Source: an uncultured Clostridia bacterium (lineage in GTDB: Bacteria; Bacillota; Clostridia; Oscillospirales; CAG-272). From it: DNA of 7,092 bases. A program made the translations under genes and the position numbers. The notes under the pieces are model-generated. The model was not told the DNA's origin. It did not search any database and saw only the letters and a program-made list of their open reading frames with translations. Location: NCBI GenBank assembly GCA_947652805.1, contig CANTEM010000060.1, positions 1 through 7,092 of the forward strand, given 5' to 3'. Positions 1-6,225 of this stretch are shown here, piece after piece (within the stretch, counting starts at the first letter, position 1; the number at the start of each line of letters is the position of its first letter).

Positions 1-72
1 TTAGGCATGATTAAAGCAAGCAAGGCGGGATTTTTATTCAAAAGTACAGAGCAGGTGAAAGGCGGGGTATAG
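1..72 (+). CDS. possible 3' end of an upstream gene (partial, 23 codons)
   Basis: Frame 1 is open from the left edge to a TAG at 70-72, one base before the ruvC start. The other two forward frames are closed early by stops, at 2-4 and 8-10 in frame 2 and at 12-14 in frame 3. The readable tail contains KASKAGFLFKSTEQV, and its codon choice looks like that of the following genes. The one-base gap to ruvC fits the tight packing seen across the window. The pattern A-x-x-AGFLF loosely recalls the C-terminal part of HAD-superfamily phosphatases, but 23 residues are too few to identify a family and that link is a guess. Chance openness over 72 bases is also possible. Confidence 0.4.
   Translation, partial: LGMIKASKAGFLFKSTEQVKGGV
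58..67 (+). promoter_or_regulatory. ribosome binding site of ruvC
   Basis: A purine-rich AAAGGCGGGG lies six bases before the ATG at 74 and differs by one base from the Shine-Dalgarno core AAAGGAGGGG. It supports position 74 as the start. It lies inside the open frame that ends at 72, so ruvC translation may be coupled to the upstream gene if that frame is real. Confidence 0.6.
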
Positions 73-73
73 C

Positions 74-571
74 ATGATTATACTTGGGATTGACCCCGGC
101 ATTGCAATCGTGGGATGGGGTGTGCTTCGGTATGAGGGAAGAAGCTTTGTCCCGCTGGCATACGGTTCTATCCAGACAAAGGCGGGAGAGAAAACGGAAG
201 AACGGCTTTTACAGATTCATCGGGCGCTTGGACAGATTCTGGACAAGTATCATCCGGATGCTATGTGCGTGGAGGAGCTTTTCTGGAACACAAACCAGAA
301 AACGGGTATCATCGTGTCAGAGGCAAGGGGCGTCATCCTGATGACCGCCCATGAACGGGGGGTTCCCATATCGGAATATACACCGCTGCAGGTAAAACAG
401 GCGGTGGTCGGCTACGGACGCGCAGACAAAAAACAGGTGATTACTATGGTAACTTCTTTCCTAGGACTGCGGGAAGCGCCGAAACCGGATGATACGGCGG
501 ACGCGCTGGCAATTGCAATCTGTCACGGACACAGCGCTTTTTCCCGAATCGGGCAGTTTTACAATAACTAA
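74..571 (+). CDS. ruvC: crossover junction endodeoxyribonuclease RuvC
   Basis: RuvC is the dimeric, metal-dependent resolvase that nicks Holliday junctions symmetrically during recombinational repair, normally on junctions held by RuvA and the RuvB motor. The 165-residue product has the usual family length and an RNase H-like fold signature: it opens with IILGIDPG, has VEELFWNTNQKT at about 66-77, SEARGV at 82-87 and PDDTADALAIAICH near 138-151. The four acidic catalytic positions of the family are present as D7, E67, D140 and D143. The start is fixed by the IDPG motif at residues 6-9 and the upstream Shine-Dalgarno sequence. The downstream gene is a methyltransferase 20 bases away, not ruvA or ruvB as in many Clostridia, so the partners must lie elsewhere. 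Nothing suggests inactivation. Confidence 0.97.
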   Translation: MIILGIDPGIAIVGWGVLRYEGRSFVPLAYGSIQTKAGEKTEERLLQIHRALGQILDKYHPDAMCVEELFWNTNQKTGIIVSEARGVILMTAHERGVPISEYTPLQVKQAVVGYGRADKKQVITMVTSFLGLREAPKPDDTADALAIAICHGHSAFSRIGQFYNN

Positions 572-591
572 TTACAGAATGTGGTGGAACA

Positions 592-1485
592 ATGTGGGCA
601 AATGATACATGGAAAGATTATGCACTGCTGGACGCATCGGCAGGAAAGCGGCTGGAACGCTGGGGGGATTATATTCTGATCCGTCCCGACCCCCAGGTGA
701 TCTGGAATACGGAGCGGAAAAATCCCCTTTGGAAATCGGCGGATGCAGTCTACAAGAGAAGCAAATCCGGGGGCGGCGCATGGACAGTGTGCAAAATTCC
801 GGAAAGCTGGAATATACAGTACGGCGCACTCACGTTTCAACTCCGCCCCATGGGATTCAAGCATACAGGACTATTTCCGGAGCAGGCGGTCAACTGGGAT
901 TGGTTTTCCCAAATCATCCGCAGCGCTGTCGCGGCGGGACGAAAGCCGAATGTGCTGAACCTGTTTGCCTATACCGGCGGGGCCACGGCAGCGGCGGCAG
1001 CGGCAGGCGCGTCTGTATGCCATGTGGATGCGGCAAAGGGTATGGTACAGGCCGCAAAGGAAAACCTGCGTTTGTCCGGGCTGGGCGAAGCGCCGGTCCG
1101 GTATATTGTGGATGACTGCAAAAAATTTGTGGAGCGGGAAATTCGGCGCGGAAAGAAATATGACGCAGTGATTATGGATCCGCCGTCCTACGGGCGGGGA
1201 CCGGGGGGCGAAATCTGGAAGCTTGAGAACTGTGCCCATGAGTTGATTTCCCTTGCCGCGTCCCTTATGACGGATAATCCGCTGTTTTTCCTTGTGAATT
1301 CGTATACGACGGGACTTTCTCCGGCAACAATGGGATATATGGTCATGCAGGCTATGGGAAGAAGGGGACAAATTGATACCGGCGAGCTTGGACTGCGGGT
1401 AGAGGAAACGGGACTTTTGCTTCCTGCGGGCGCCAGCGCCCGGTGGACGCCGAATAATACTACAGCAAAGAAATCGGAGAAGTAA
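592..1485 (+). CDS. class I SAM-dependent methyltransferase, RlmI-related
   Basis: The 297-residue product is a Rossmann-fold methyltransferase. Motif I is NLFAYTGG (123-130), the acidic loop after strand 2 is VDAAKGM (145-151), an acidic DDC follows at 174-176, and the catalytic-type motif IV is MDPPSYGRGP (195-204). The NLFAYTG and DPPSY pairing resembles the RlmI/RlmK 23S rRNA cytosine or guanine methyltransferase group, so an RNA target is likely but not shown. The N-terminal 40 residues (LLDASAGKRLERWGDY, then RPDPQVIW) match a conserved leader that I recall from a widespread group of uncharacterised relatives. The protein is shorter than RlmI, which is close to 400 residues, and I see no clear PUA domain. 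An alanine-rich run at 131-139 is the helix after motif I. The GTGGTGG upstream of the ATG is a modest ribosome binding site. The stop abuts the ecfA1 start. Confidence 0.9.
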   Translation: MWANDTWKDYALLDASAGKRLERWGDYILIRPDPQVIWNTERKNPLWKSADAVYKRSKSGGGAWTVCKIPESWNIQYGALTFQLRPMGFKHTGLFPEQAVNWDWFSQIIRSAVAAGRKPNVLNLFAYTGGATAAAAAAGASVCHVDAAKGMVQAAKENLRLSGLGEAPVRYIVDDCKKFVEREIRRGKKYDAVIMDPPSYGRGPGGEIWKLENCAHELISLAASLMTDNPLFFLVNSYTTGLSPATMGYMVMQAMGRRGQIDTGELGLRVEETGLLLPAGASARWTPNNTTAKKSEK

Positions 1486-2370
1486 ATGAGCACCATAATA
1501 AAAGCAGAGCATTTATCCTATTCCTATCCGGGGGATGAGGAAGGGCAGTCGGTACAGGCACTGCGGGACGTAAGCTTTTCCATTGAAGAAGGAGAATTTG
1601 TGGCAATTTTGGGTCACAACGGCTGCGGGAAATCTACGCTGGCAAAGATTCTCTGTATGATTCTTCTGCCGGAGGAGGGAAAGCTGTACATCGACGGCAA
1701 AAATATGACCGAGGACAGCATAACGGAAGCGGATATCAATGACGGCCGCCGCAAAGTAGGCATGGTGTTTCAGAATCCGGACAACCAATTGGTGGCAACA
1801 ATCGTAGAAGAAGATATTGCTTTCGGGCCGGAAAATCTGGGGTTGCCCCCGGAAAAAATCCGCCAGCGGGTAGATTGGGCGCTGAAAACAGTGGGCATGA
1901 CGAAATATGCCCGCCATGCGGCGCACCGCTTGTCCGGCGGACAGAAACAACGTGTCGCCATTGCCGGCGCCATTGCTATGCGCCGGAAATGTATTATTTT
2001 TGACGAAAGCACCGCAATGCTGGATCCCCACGGAAGAAAAGAAGTCATGGATACTATTTCCCGATTGAATCGGGAAGAGGGAATCACGGTTATCCATATT
2101 ACCCATTATATGAACGAGGCGACCATGGCGGATCGGGTGCTGGTGATGCAGCAGGGCGGTATCATAATGGAGGGAAAACCCACGGAGGTTTTCAGCCGCG
2201 CAGAAGAGCTGTGGCAGGCGAAGCTGGATGTCCCCCAGACTACGGAACTGCTTTGGCATGTCCGGCAGGCGGGTTATGATGTGGCGCTGGATATCTTTGA
2301 TCCGGCAGATTGCGCTGCCGAAATTGCAAGAGCCTTGGAAGGAAAAACACATGGCGGAAATAACACTTGA
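1486..2370 (+). CDS. ecfA1: ECF transporter ATPase EcfA1 (CbiO-type)
   Basis: This is one of the two ATPases of the energy-coupling factor transporter. It pairs with EcfA2 under EcfT at the cytoplasmic face and hydrolyses ATP to drive vitamin or metal uptake through S components. The 294-residue product has Walker A GHNGCGKST (43-51), Q-loop glutamine in VFQNPDNQ (Q96), ABC signature LSGGQKQ (149-155), Walker B CIIFDES (169-175) with catalytic E174, D-loop MLDP (178-181) and switch H207. FDESTAMLDP is typical of EcfA1 rather than EcfA2. Its C-terminal tail (FSRAEELWQAKLDVPQTT) is shared with EcfA2 and characteristic of ECF ATPases. The ATG follows directly on the stop of the methyltransferase, with GGAGA at 1476-1480 as binding site. 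The gene overlaps ecfA2 by 20 bases. Confidence 0.96.
   Translation: MSTIIKAEHLSYSYPGDEEGQSVQALRDVSFSIEEGEFVAILGHNGCGKSTLAKILCMILLPEEGKLYIDGKNMTEDSITEADINDGRRKVGMVFQNPDNQLVATIVEEDIAFGPENLGLPPEKIRQRVDWALKTVGMTKYARHAAHRLSGGQKQRVAIAGAIAMRRKCIIFDESTAMLDPHGRKEVMDTISRLNREEGITVIHITHYMNEATMADRVLVMQQGGIIMEGKPTEVFSRAEELWQAKLDVPQTTELLWHVRQAGYDVALDIFDPADCAAEIARALEGKTHGGNNT
2058..2076. repeat. perfect 19-bp palindrome inside ecfA1
   Basis: Two nine-base arms, TTCCCGATT and AATCGGGAA, are exact reverse complements around a single central G. In RNA this could form a stem of at least seven base pairs with a small loop. No T-run follows, so it is not an intrinsic terminator. It encodes part of SRLNRE, after the switch-helix region of EcfA1. 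A chance origin is quite possible. Confidence 0.6.
2337..2343 (+). promoter_or_regulatory. ribosome binding site that sets the ecfA2 start
   Basis: GGAAGGA lies seven bases before the ATG at 2351 and within the end of ecfA1. It argues for 2351 over the upstream in-frame ATG at 2228, which would add 41 residues unlike any ABC ATPase N-terminus and would overlap ecfA1 by 143 bases. Confidence 0.75.
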
Positions 2371-3211
2371 AAATGTAACCTATGTTTACGGAAAAGGCGC
2401 GCCGTATGAGATGCGTGCCCTGGACGATGTAAGCCTTACCTTCCGTCCGGGAGAGGTGACCGGTCTCATCGGTCACACCGGCAGCGGGAAATCTACGCTT
2501 GTGCAGATGCTCAACGGCCTTTTGAAGCCGGATAGCGGCAGAGTGCTTCTGGACGGAAAGGATATTTGGGCAGATCCGAAGAAAATCCAGGAAATCCGGT
2601 TTCGGGTAGGGCTGGTGATGCAGTACCCTGAATATCAGCTGTTTGACGAAACGGTAGAAGCAGATATTGGATTCGGCCCGAAAAATATGGGCATGGAACC
2701 GGAAAAAATCAAACAGGCGGTTGCACGTGCGGCGCAGTTTGCAGGGCTTTCGCCGGAACTGCTCAGCAAATCTCCCTTTGACTTGTCTGGCGGACAGAAG
2801 CGGCGTGCAGCCCTTGCGGGAGTTATGGCTATGGAGCCGGATGTTCTGGTGCTGGACGAGCCTGCGGCGGGATTGGATCCTGGAGGACGCAGGGAGATTC
2901 TCGGCAGAATCCGGAAATATCAGCAGGAAAGCGGAGCAAACGTGATTATCGTTTCCCACAGTATGGAAGATATGGCGCTGTACTGTGACCGGGTTCTGGT
3001 GATGGAAAATGGGAAACTGGTCATGAGCGGCACCCCGGCAGAGGTGTTCAGCCGGGCGGAGAAGCTGATCGCCGTAGGACTGGACGTACCCCAGATCACC
3101 CGTGTGGCACGGGCGCTGCGGGAGGTTGGCGTAGATATTGGCTTGGATATATATACGGTGAAATTTGCCGCGCAGCGGCTGCTGTCTGGGAGGATAACGC
3201 ATGAAAGCTGA
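2351..3211 (+). CDS. ecfA2: ECF transporter ATPase EcfA2 (CbiO-type)
   Basis: This is the second ATPase of the ECF module and forms the heterodimer with EcfA1. Starting at 2351 the product is 286 residues and begins MAEITLENVTYVY, a normal ECF ATPase opening. It has Walker A GHTGSGKST (41-49), Q-loop Q91 in VMQYPEYQLF, signature LSGGQKR (145-151), Walker B VLVLDEP (165-171) with catalytic E170, AGLDPGGRR (173-181) and switch H203. The YPEYQLF and DEPAAGLDP versions are typical of EcfA2. The ECF-specific tail FSRAEKLIAVGLDVPQIT is intact. The gene overlaps ecfA1 by 20 bases and ecfT by 11, consistent with coupled translation giving matched subunit amounts. All catalytic residues are present. 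Confidence 0.96.
   Translation: MAEITLENVTYVYGKGAPYEMRALDDVSLTFRPGEVTGLIGHTGSGKSTLVQMLNGLLKPDSGRVLLDGKDIWADPKKIQEIRFRVGLVMQYPEYQLFDETVEADIGFGPKNMGMEPEKIKQAVARAAQFAGLSPELLSKSPFDLSGGQKRRAALAGVMAMEPDVLVLDEPAAGLDPGGRREILGRIRKYQQESGANVIIVSHSMEDMALYCDRVLVMENGKLVMSGTPAEVFSRAEKLIAVGLDVPQITRVARALREVGVDIGLDIYTVKFAAQRLLSGRITHES
3188..3194 (+). promoter_or_regulatory. ribosome binding site of ecfT
   Basis: GGGAGGA lies six bases before the ATG at 3201, inside the last codons of ecfA2. It supports the 11-base overlap as the true gene arrangement. Confidence 0.7.
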
Positions 3212-4028
3212 TATTGCATTCGGACAGTATTATGAGGGAAATTCCTTTCTGCACAGACTGGATCCCCGGTGGAAGATTCTCTTTTCGATTTTTTATATAG
3301 TGGTCATTTTTCTTGCAAAAAATGTGTTTGCCTTTGCTCTGCTGGTGCTGTCGGCAATCCTGTTGATTCTCGTCAGCCGCATTCCCCTGCGCATGATTTT
3401 GCGGGGACTCAAGCCGCTTATTTTTATTATAGCCTTTACTGCAATCATCAATATTTTTTGGCTGAAGGGCAAAACGGTACTGGTGGATTGGTGGATCATC
3501 CATATTTATCTGGAAGGGATTATAAACGCGCTGTTGATCGTGGTGCGGGTCGTGATTCTGGTAGCTGGAACCAGCGTACTACTGACGTATACAACAACAC
3601 CCCTTGCGCTGACAGACGGCCTGGAACGGCTTCTGTCACCCTTGGCAAAGATTCGGCTTCCTGTACATGAATTTTCCATGATGATGACCATAGCCCTGCG
3701 TTTCATTCCCACGTTGGTGGAGGAGACGGACAAGATCATGAATGCGCAAAAGGCGAGAGGGGCTGATTTTTCAACAGGCTCCTTGGCGCGCCGTGCAAAA
3801 GCGTTGATTCCGATTTTGATTCCCCTTTTCATATCTGCTTTCCGCCGCGCGGAGGAATTGGCAACTGCTATGGAATGCCGGTGCTATACAGGCGGGAAAG
3901 GGCGTACCCGTATGAACATTCTCCATTCCAGCTGGCGGGATTTGGCGATGTGCCTGACCCTTTGCGCGCTGTGTGCAGGGGTGGTGCTGCTCAATCATTT
4001 TGCCCCCGGCTATACATTGGCAATGTAA
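3201..4028 (+). CDS. ecfT: ECF transporter transmembrane coupling protein EcfT
   Basis: EcfT is the membrane scaffold that links the EcfA1-EcfA2 ATPases to an exchangeable substrate-binding S component. The 275-residue product has the family's length and layout. It has the opening SFLHRLDPRWKI (15-26), hydrophobic segments near 27-57, 69-88, 105-129 and 247-267, a long cytoplasmic coupling region from about 160 to 235, and the first coupling motif AQKARG (182-187). The second coupling motif reads AMECRCYTGG (223-232): the central arginine R227 is kept, but the residues on either side are cysteines where the textbook motif is Ala-Arg-Gly. I believe Gly-to-Cys variants occur in relatives, so this need not impair function. 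No S-component gene lies in the window, so the substrate cannot be read from context. Confidence 0.95.
   Translation: MKADIAFGQYYEGNSFLHRLDPRWKILFSIFYIVVIFLAKNVFAFALLVLSAILLILVSRIPLRMILRGLKPLIFIIAFTAIINIFWLKGKTVLVDWWIIHIYLEGIINALLIVVRVVILVAGTSVLLTYTTTPLALTDGLERLLSPLAKIRLPVHEFSMMMTIALRFIPTLVEETDKIMNAQKARGADFSTGSLARRAKALIPILIPLFISAFRRAEELATAMECRCYTGGKGRTRMNILHSSWRDLAMCLTLCALCAGVVLLNHFAPGYTLAM
4013..4027. repeat. 15-bp palindrome across the ecfT stop
   Basis: TACATTG and CAATGTA are exact reverse complements around one central G. The element spans the last codons and stop of ecfT and ends 11 bases before the truA ATG. It could be a weak RNA hairpin that affects truA translation, or a chance palindrome. 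No T-run follows, so I do not call it a terminator. Confidence 0.35.
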
Positions 4029-4038
4029 ACGGATCATT

Positions 4039-4833
4039 ATGAAAATTGTATTAAAAGTGCAATATATCGGCACCGGATACTGCGGGTTTCAGTGCCAGAA
4101 AAACGGCGCAAGCATACAGGAGGTTTTGACTCAGGCGGCGTCCCGGGTGTTCGGCAGACCCTGCAGCATCACCGGATGCAGCAGAACGGACGCCGGCGTC
4201 CATGCCCTTGGATATGTATGCGCTGTAGCTCCCGGAGACGGCGAGCTTACAGAAGATTGGTGCAGAATCCCCATAGGGAAGATCCATCGGGCGTTTGCTC
4301 CGGTGCTGCCGCCGGACATTTCCGTATGTGCCGCCGCTCCTGTGCCTGACGGATTTCATCCCCGGTATGATACGGTACAAAAGGAATATGTGTATCGCAT
4401 TTGGGATGCTCCCTGCGAAAATCCTTTTGTCCGGGGGAGAAGTTATCACAGCATCCGCCGAATCACCCCGGCGATGCTGGAACGTATGCAAACCGCCGCG
4501 GCGGCATATGTTGGGCGGCAGGATTTCCGTGCTTTTATGGCGGGAGAGCCTGGTGAAAAGGATACCGTCCGCACAGTGATGTATGCAGACGTGGCGCGGG
4601 AAGCAGACGGCATGGTAGTATTTTCTGTTGCTGCAAACGGATTTTTATATAATATGGTACGGATTATGACCGGAACACTGCTGGAGGTGGCAGCCGGAAA
4701 AATATCCCCACAGGATATTCCGGAGATTGTTGCATCCGGCGACAGAAATCGCGCGGGATTTACCGTTCCGCCGGAGGGACTCTACCTGCGTGCGGTGGAG
4801 TATCCAAAGCAGATTCTATGGCAGTGTGAATAA
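4039..4833 (+). CDS. truA: tRNA pseudouridine(38-40) synthase TruA
   Basis: TruA converts uridines 38, 39 and 40 of the tRNA anticodon arm to pseudouridine. The 264-residue product has the family signature GCSRTDAGVHA (46-56) with catalytic aspartate D51. It also has FQCQKNGASIQ near the N-terminus, FHPRYDTVQKEYVYR (106-120) with the active-site tyrosine region, and the C-terminal NGFLYNMVRIMTG (200-212). The start at 4039 is chosen because MKIVLKVQYIGTGYCGFQ is the normal opening; an upstream in-frame ATG at 3973 would add 22 unrelated residues inside ecfT. The Shine-Dalgarno match before 4039 is weak, so translation may depend on ribosomes finishing ecfT ten bases earlier. A place after ecfA1-ecfA2-ecfT is a familiar Firmicute gene order, but rplM and rpsI, which often follow, are absent. 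Confidence 0.96.
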   Translation: MKIVLKVQYIGTGYCGFQCQKNGASIQEVLTQAASRVFGRPCSITGCSRTDAGVHALGYVCAVAPGDGELTEDWCRIPIGKIHRAFAPVLPPDISVCAAAPVPDGFHPRYDTVQKEYVYRIWDAPCENPFVRGRSYHSIRRITPAMLERMQTAAAAYVGRQDFRAFMAGEPGEKDTVRTVMYADVAREADGMVVFSVAANGFLYNMVRIMTGTLLEVAAGKISPQDIPEIVASGDRNRAGFTVPPEGLYLRAVEYPKQILWQCE

Positions 4834-4840
4834 ATTTTTC

Positions 4841-4850
4841 GGAGAGGAGG
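4841..4850 (+). promoter_or_regulatory. strong ribosome binding site of the DUF5711-type gene
   Basis: GGAGAGGAGG, seven bases before the ATG at 4858, is the strongest Shine-Dalgarno match in the window. It confirms the start and suggests efficient translation independent of truA. Confidence 0.8.
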
Positions 4851-4857
4851 AACGCAT

Positions 4858-6180
4858 ATGGCGGGCAAAAAAAACGACTGGGAGCAGGATGAGCTGATCC
4901 GAACAGGCAGTCGGCGAAAAAAGGCGTCCGGCAGGCGGGTGCGGGGAAGAAAAGCACCGGATGATCCGGTGGCACGCAAAAAGAAGCGTCCGGCGCATAT
5001 CCCGATTGCATTGGATGATGAAGCGCCTGCTGTTAACAGCTATTATATAGCCATTGCGGATCGCTACAGATGGGCGCGGCTGTTGTCTGTCATTCTTTTG
5101 GTGGCGTTTTTGCTGGTCATGCTCCTCTTTTACCGGAAAAATATTACATACGGGAACCTGATGTATCTCATCCGGGATTTGGATACCGGTATGGTATCTG
5201 CGGTAGGAAAATATGCGGATATCAGTTATGAGCGGCAATACGCACCTTCCTTTGCCCTGTTCCGGGATCGGATCGCCGTTGCCGGTGCGTCCGGATTTCG
5301 TTTGTATAATGCATCGGGATCTAAGGAATTAGATTATGAAAGCGCTTACGGTGATCCCCGGCTGGTTGTAGGAAACAAATATGCATTGCTGTATGATACA
5401 GTGGGGAAATCCTATTCCATGTATACGACCATCGCCCGGGTGCTCAACAGCGAAGCGGACCGGGTAATTGAGGATGCGGCAGTGGCGGACGACGGTACCT
5501 ATGCACTCCTTACCGGATCGGATGAATCCAAATATCTGATCACTGTCTACAGCCCGGATTTTAAGCCCCTTGCAAAATATTATAAAGACAAATATGTAAT
5601 AGATATTGCACTGGATTCTAAAGGCGAGCATATGGCTGTCCTGTCTGCCGGTGCAGCCGGGGCAGGCGCATATTGCGAGGTTATGTTCTGCACGGTAGGC
5701 AGTGAGAAAACAGCGTCTGTGGAGCTGCAAAATACGATGCCTTTGTTTGCAGGATATGCCGAGAACGGCAGACTTGCGGTGGTTTGCGACAACAAGGTTT
5801 TGTTTTATGATGGAGACAGTCTGTGCGGACAGTATGACATTGCAGGCGCTGTTCCGGTGGGATTTGATTTGAGCGGGGATTTTCTTGCCCTTGCTGTGTC
5901 AAAAAATGCGGTTGGCTCAGAAAATGATATAATTCTATTTGACACCGAAGGCAATATCATATATAATAATACAATCAATGAAAAAATCCGGATGATTGCA
6001 TTGGAAGGACAGCGGGCTATATACGTCCTTTGTGAGGACAAAGTACAGCAGTATCCTGTGTCCAGCGGGGATCCGGTCACAGAAAGTCTTCGGGGAGAGG
6101 CGTTGGACATCCTGCCTGCATCGGGCGGTGCGGTCATTTGTGAAGCCGGCGGAACATATTCTCTCTTTTTCGGTGAATGA
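4858..6180 (+). CDS. DUF5711-type single-pass membrane protein, function unknown
   Basis: The function is not known. The 440-residue product has a very basic N-terminal region (about 1-46, many K and R), a short linker, one hydrophobic membrane segment at about 74-92 (LLSVILLVAFLLVMLLFY), and a C-terminal domain of roughly 345 residues. The positive-inside rule puts the basic tail in the cytoplasm and the large domain outside. That domain shows repeated short beta-strand patterns ending in small-residue turns (ADDGTYALL at 210-218, DSKGEHMAVLS at 253-263, AENGRLAVV at 301-309, DLSGDFLALA at 337-346), as in WD40-like or other beta-propellers. The architecture matches what I recall as DUF5711 in Clostridia; the name rests on recognition, not a search. 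No catalytic motif is visible. It sits 24 bases after truA and before a CvpA-family gene, suggesting an envelope role. Confidence 0.8.
   Translation: MAGKKNDWEQDELIRTGSRRKKASGRRVRGRKAPDDPVARKKKRPAHIPIALDDEAPAVNSYYIAIADRYRWARLLSVILLVAFLLVMLLFYRKNITYGNLMYLIRDLDTGMVSAVGKYADISYERQYAPSFALFRDRIAVAGASGFRLYNASGSKELDYESAYGDPRLVVGNKYALLYDTVGKSYSMYTTIARVLNSEADRVIEDAAVADDGTYALLTGSDESKYLITVYSPDFKPLAKYYKDKYVIDIALDSKGEHMAVLSAGAAGAGAYCEVMFCTVGSEKTASVELQNTMPLFAGYAENGRLAVVCDNKVLFYDGDSLCGQYDIAGAVPVGFDLSGDFLALAVSKNAVGSENDIILFDTEGNIIYNNTINEKIRMIALEGQRAIYVLCEDKVQQYPVSSGDPVTESLRGEALDILPASGGAVICEAGGTYSLFFGE
5925..5933 (+). promoter_or_regulatory. possible extended -10 promoter element
   Basis: TGATATAAT is an exact extended -10 motif (TG, one base, TATAAT). 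No good -35 hexamer lies 16-18 bases upstream, so activity would depend on the extended element. It lies inside the DUF5711-type gene, just upstream of the stronger promoter match, in a locally AT-rich stretch. Confidence 0.3.
5939..5967 (+). promoter_or_regulatory. consensus sigma-70/sigma-A type promoter inside the DUF5711-type gene
   Basis: TTGACA at 5939-5944 and TATAAT at 5962-5967 are both exact consensus hexamers separated by exactly 17 bases, the optimal spacing for the housekeeping sigma factor. Transcription would start near 5974, about 270 bases before the CvpA-family gene, and would serve it and the phosphatidyltransferase gene. The hexamers also encode protein: the first lies within codons 361-363 (F-D-T) and the second is codons 369-370 (Y-N). 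A coincidental match is therefore possible, but both hexamers with ideal spacing are rarely found by chance in a few kilobases. Confidence 0.55.
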
Positions 6181-6225
6181 GCCGGAAAGTTCTGCAATAC
6201 AATATATAGAAACGTGCGTGCTTTC

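Noticed and set aside
986..1012. GCG/GCA triplet repeat in the methyltransferase gene
   Set aside because: It encodes the alanine-rich helix after motif I and is interrupted and in frame; there is no sign of an expanding repeat.
609..1115. A 168-codon + strand frame inside the methyltransferase gene
   Set aside because: It is out of frame with a methyltransferase that carries all expected motifs, and its own translation is low-complexity and rich in G, R and C.
1192..1208. G-rich run (GGG, GGGG, GGGGGG) as a possible G-quadruplex
   Set aside because: Only three separated G-runs of three or more are present, and they encode the glycine-rich loop of the methyltransferase motif IV region.
2228..2350. 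Upstream in-frame start for ecfA2 giving a 327-residue protein
   Set aside because: The added 41 residues are unlike ABC ATPase N-termini, lie within ecfA1, and a good ribosome binding site precedes 2351.
1513..2352. A 279-codon open frame on the - strand opposite ecfA1
   Set aside because: Same reasoning: an antisense shadow of a gene with complete ABC motifs, with no domain in its own translation.
2240..3202. A 320-codon open frame on the - strand opposite ecfA2
   Set aside because: It mirrors a well-supported ATPase gene, its translation is rich in H, R, Q and C with no recognisable motif, and a similar shadow lies opposite ecfA1. It follows from the codon bias of the + strand gene.
4648..4653. 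TATAAT inside truA preceded by TTGCTG
   Set aside because: The spacer is only 14 bases and the bases encode the conserved Y-N of GFLYNMVR, so protein constraint explains it.
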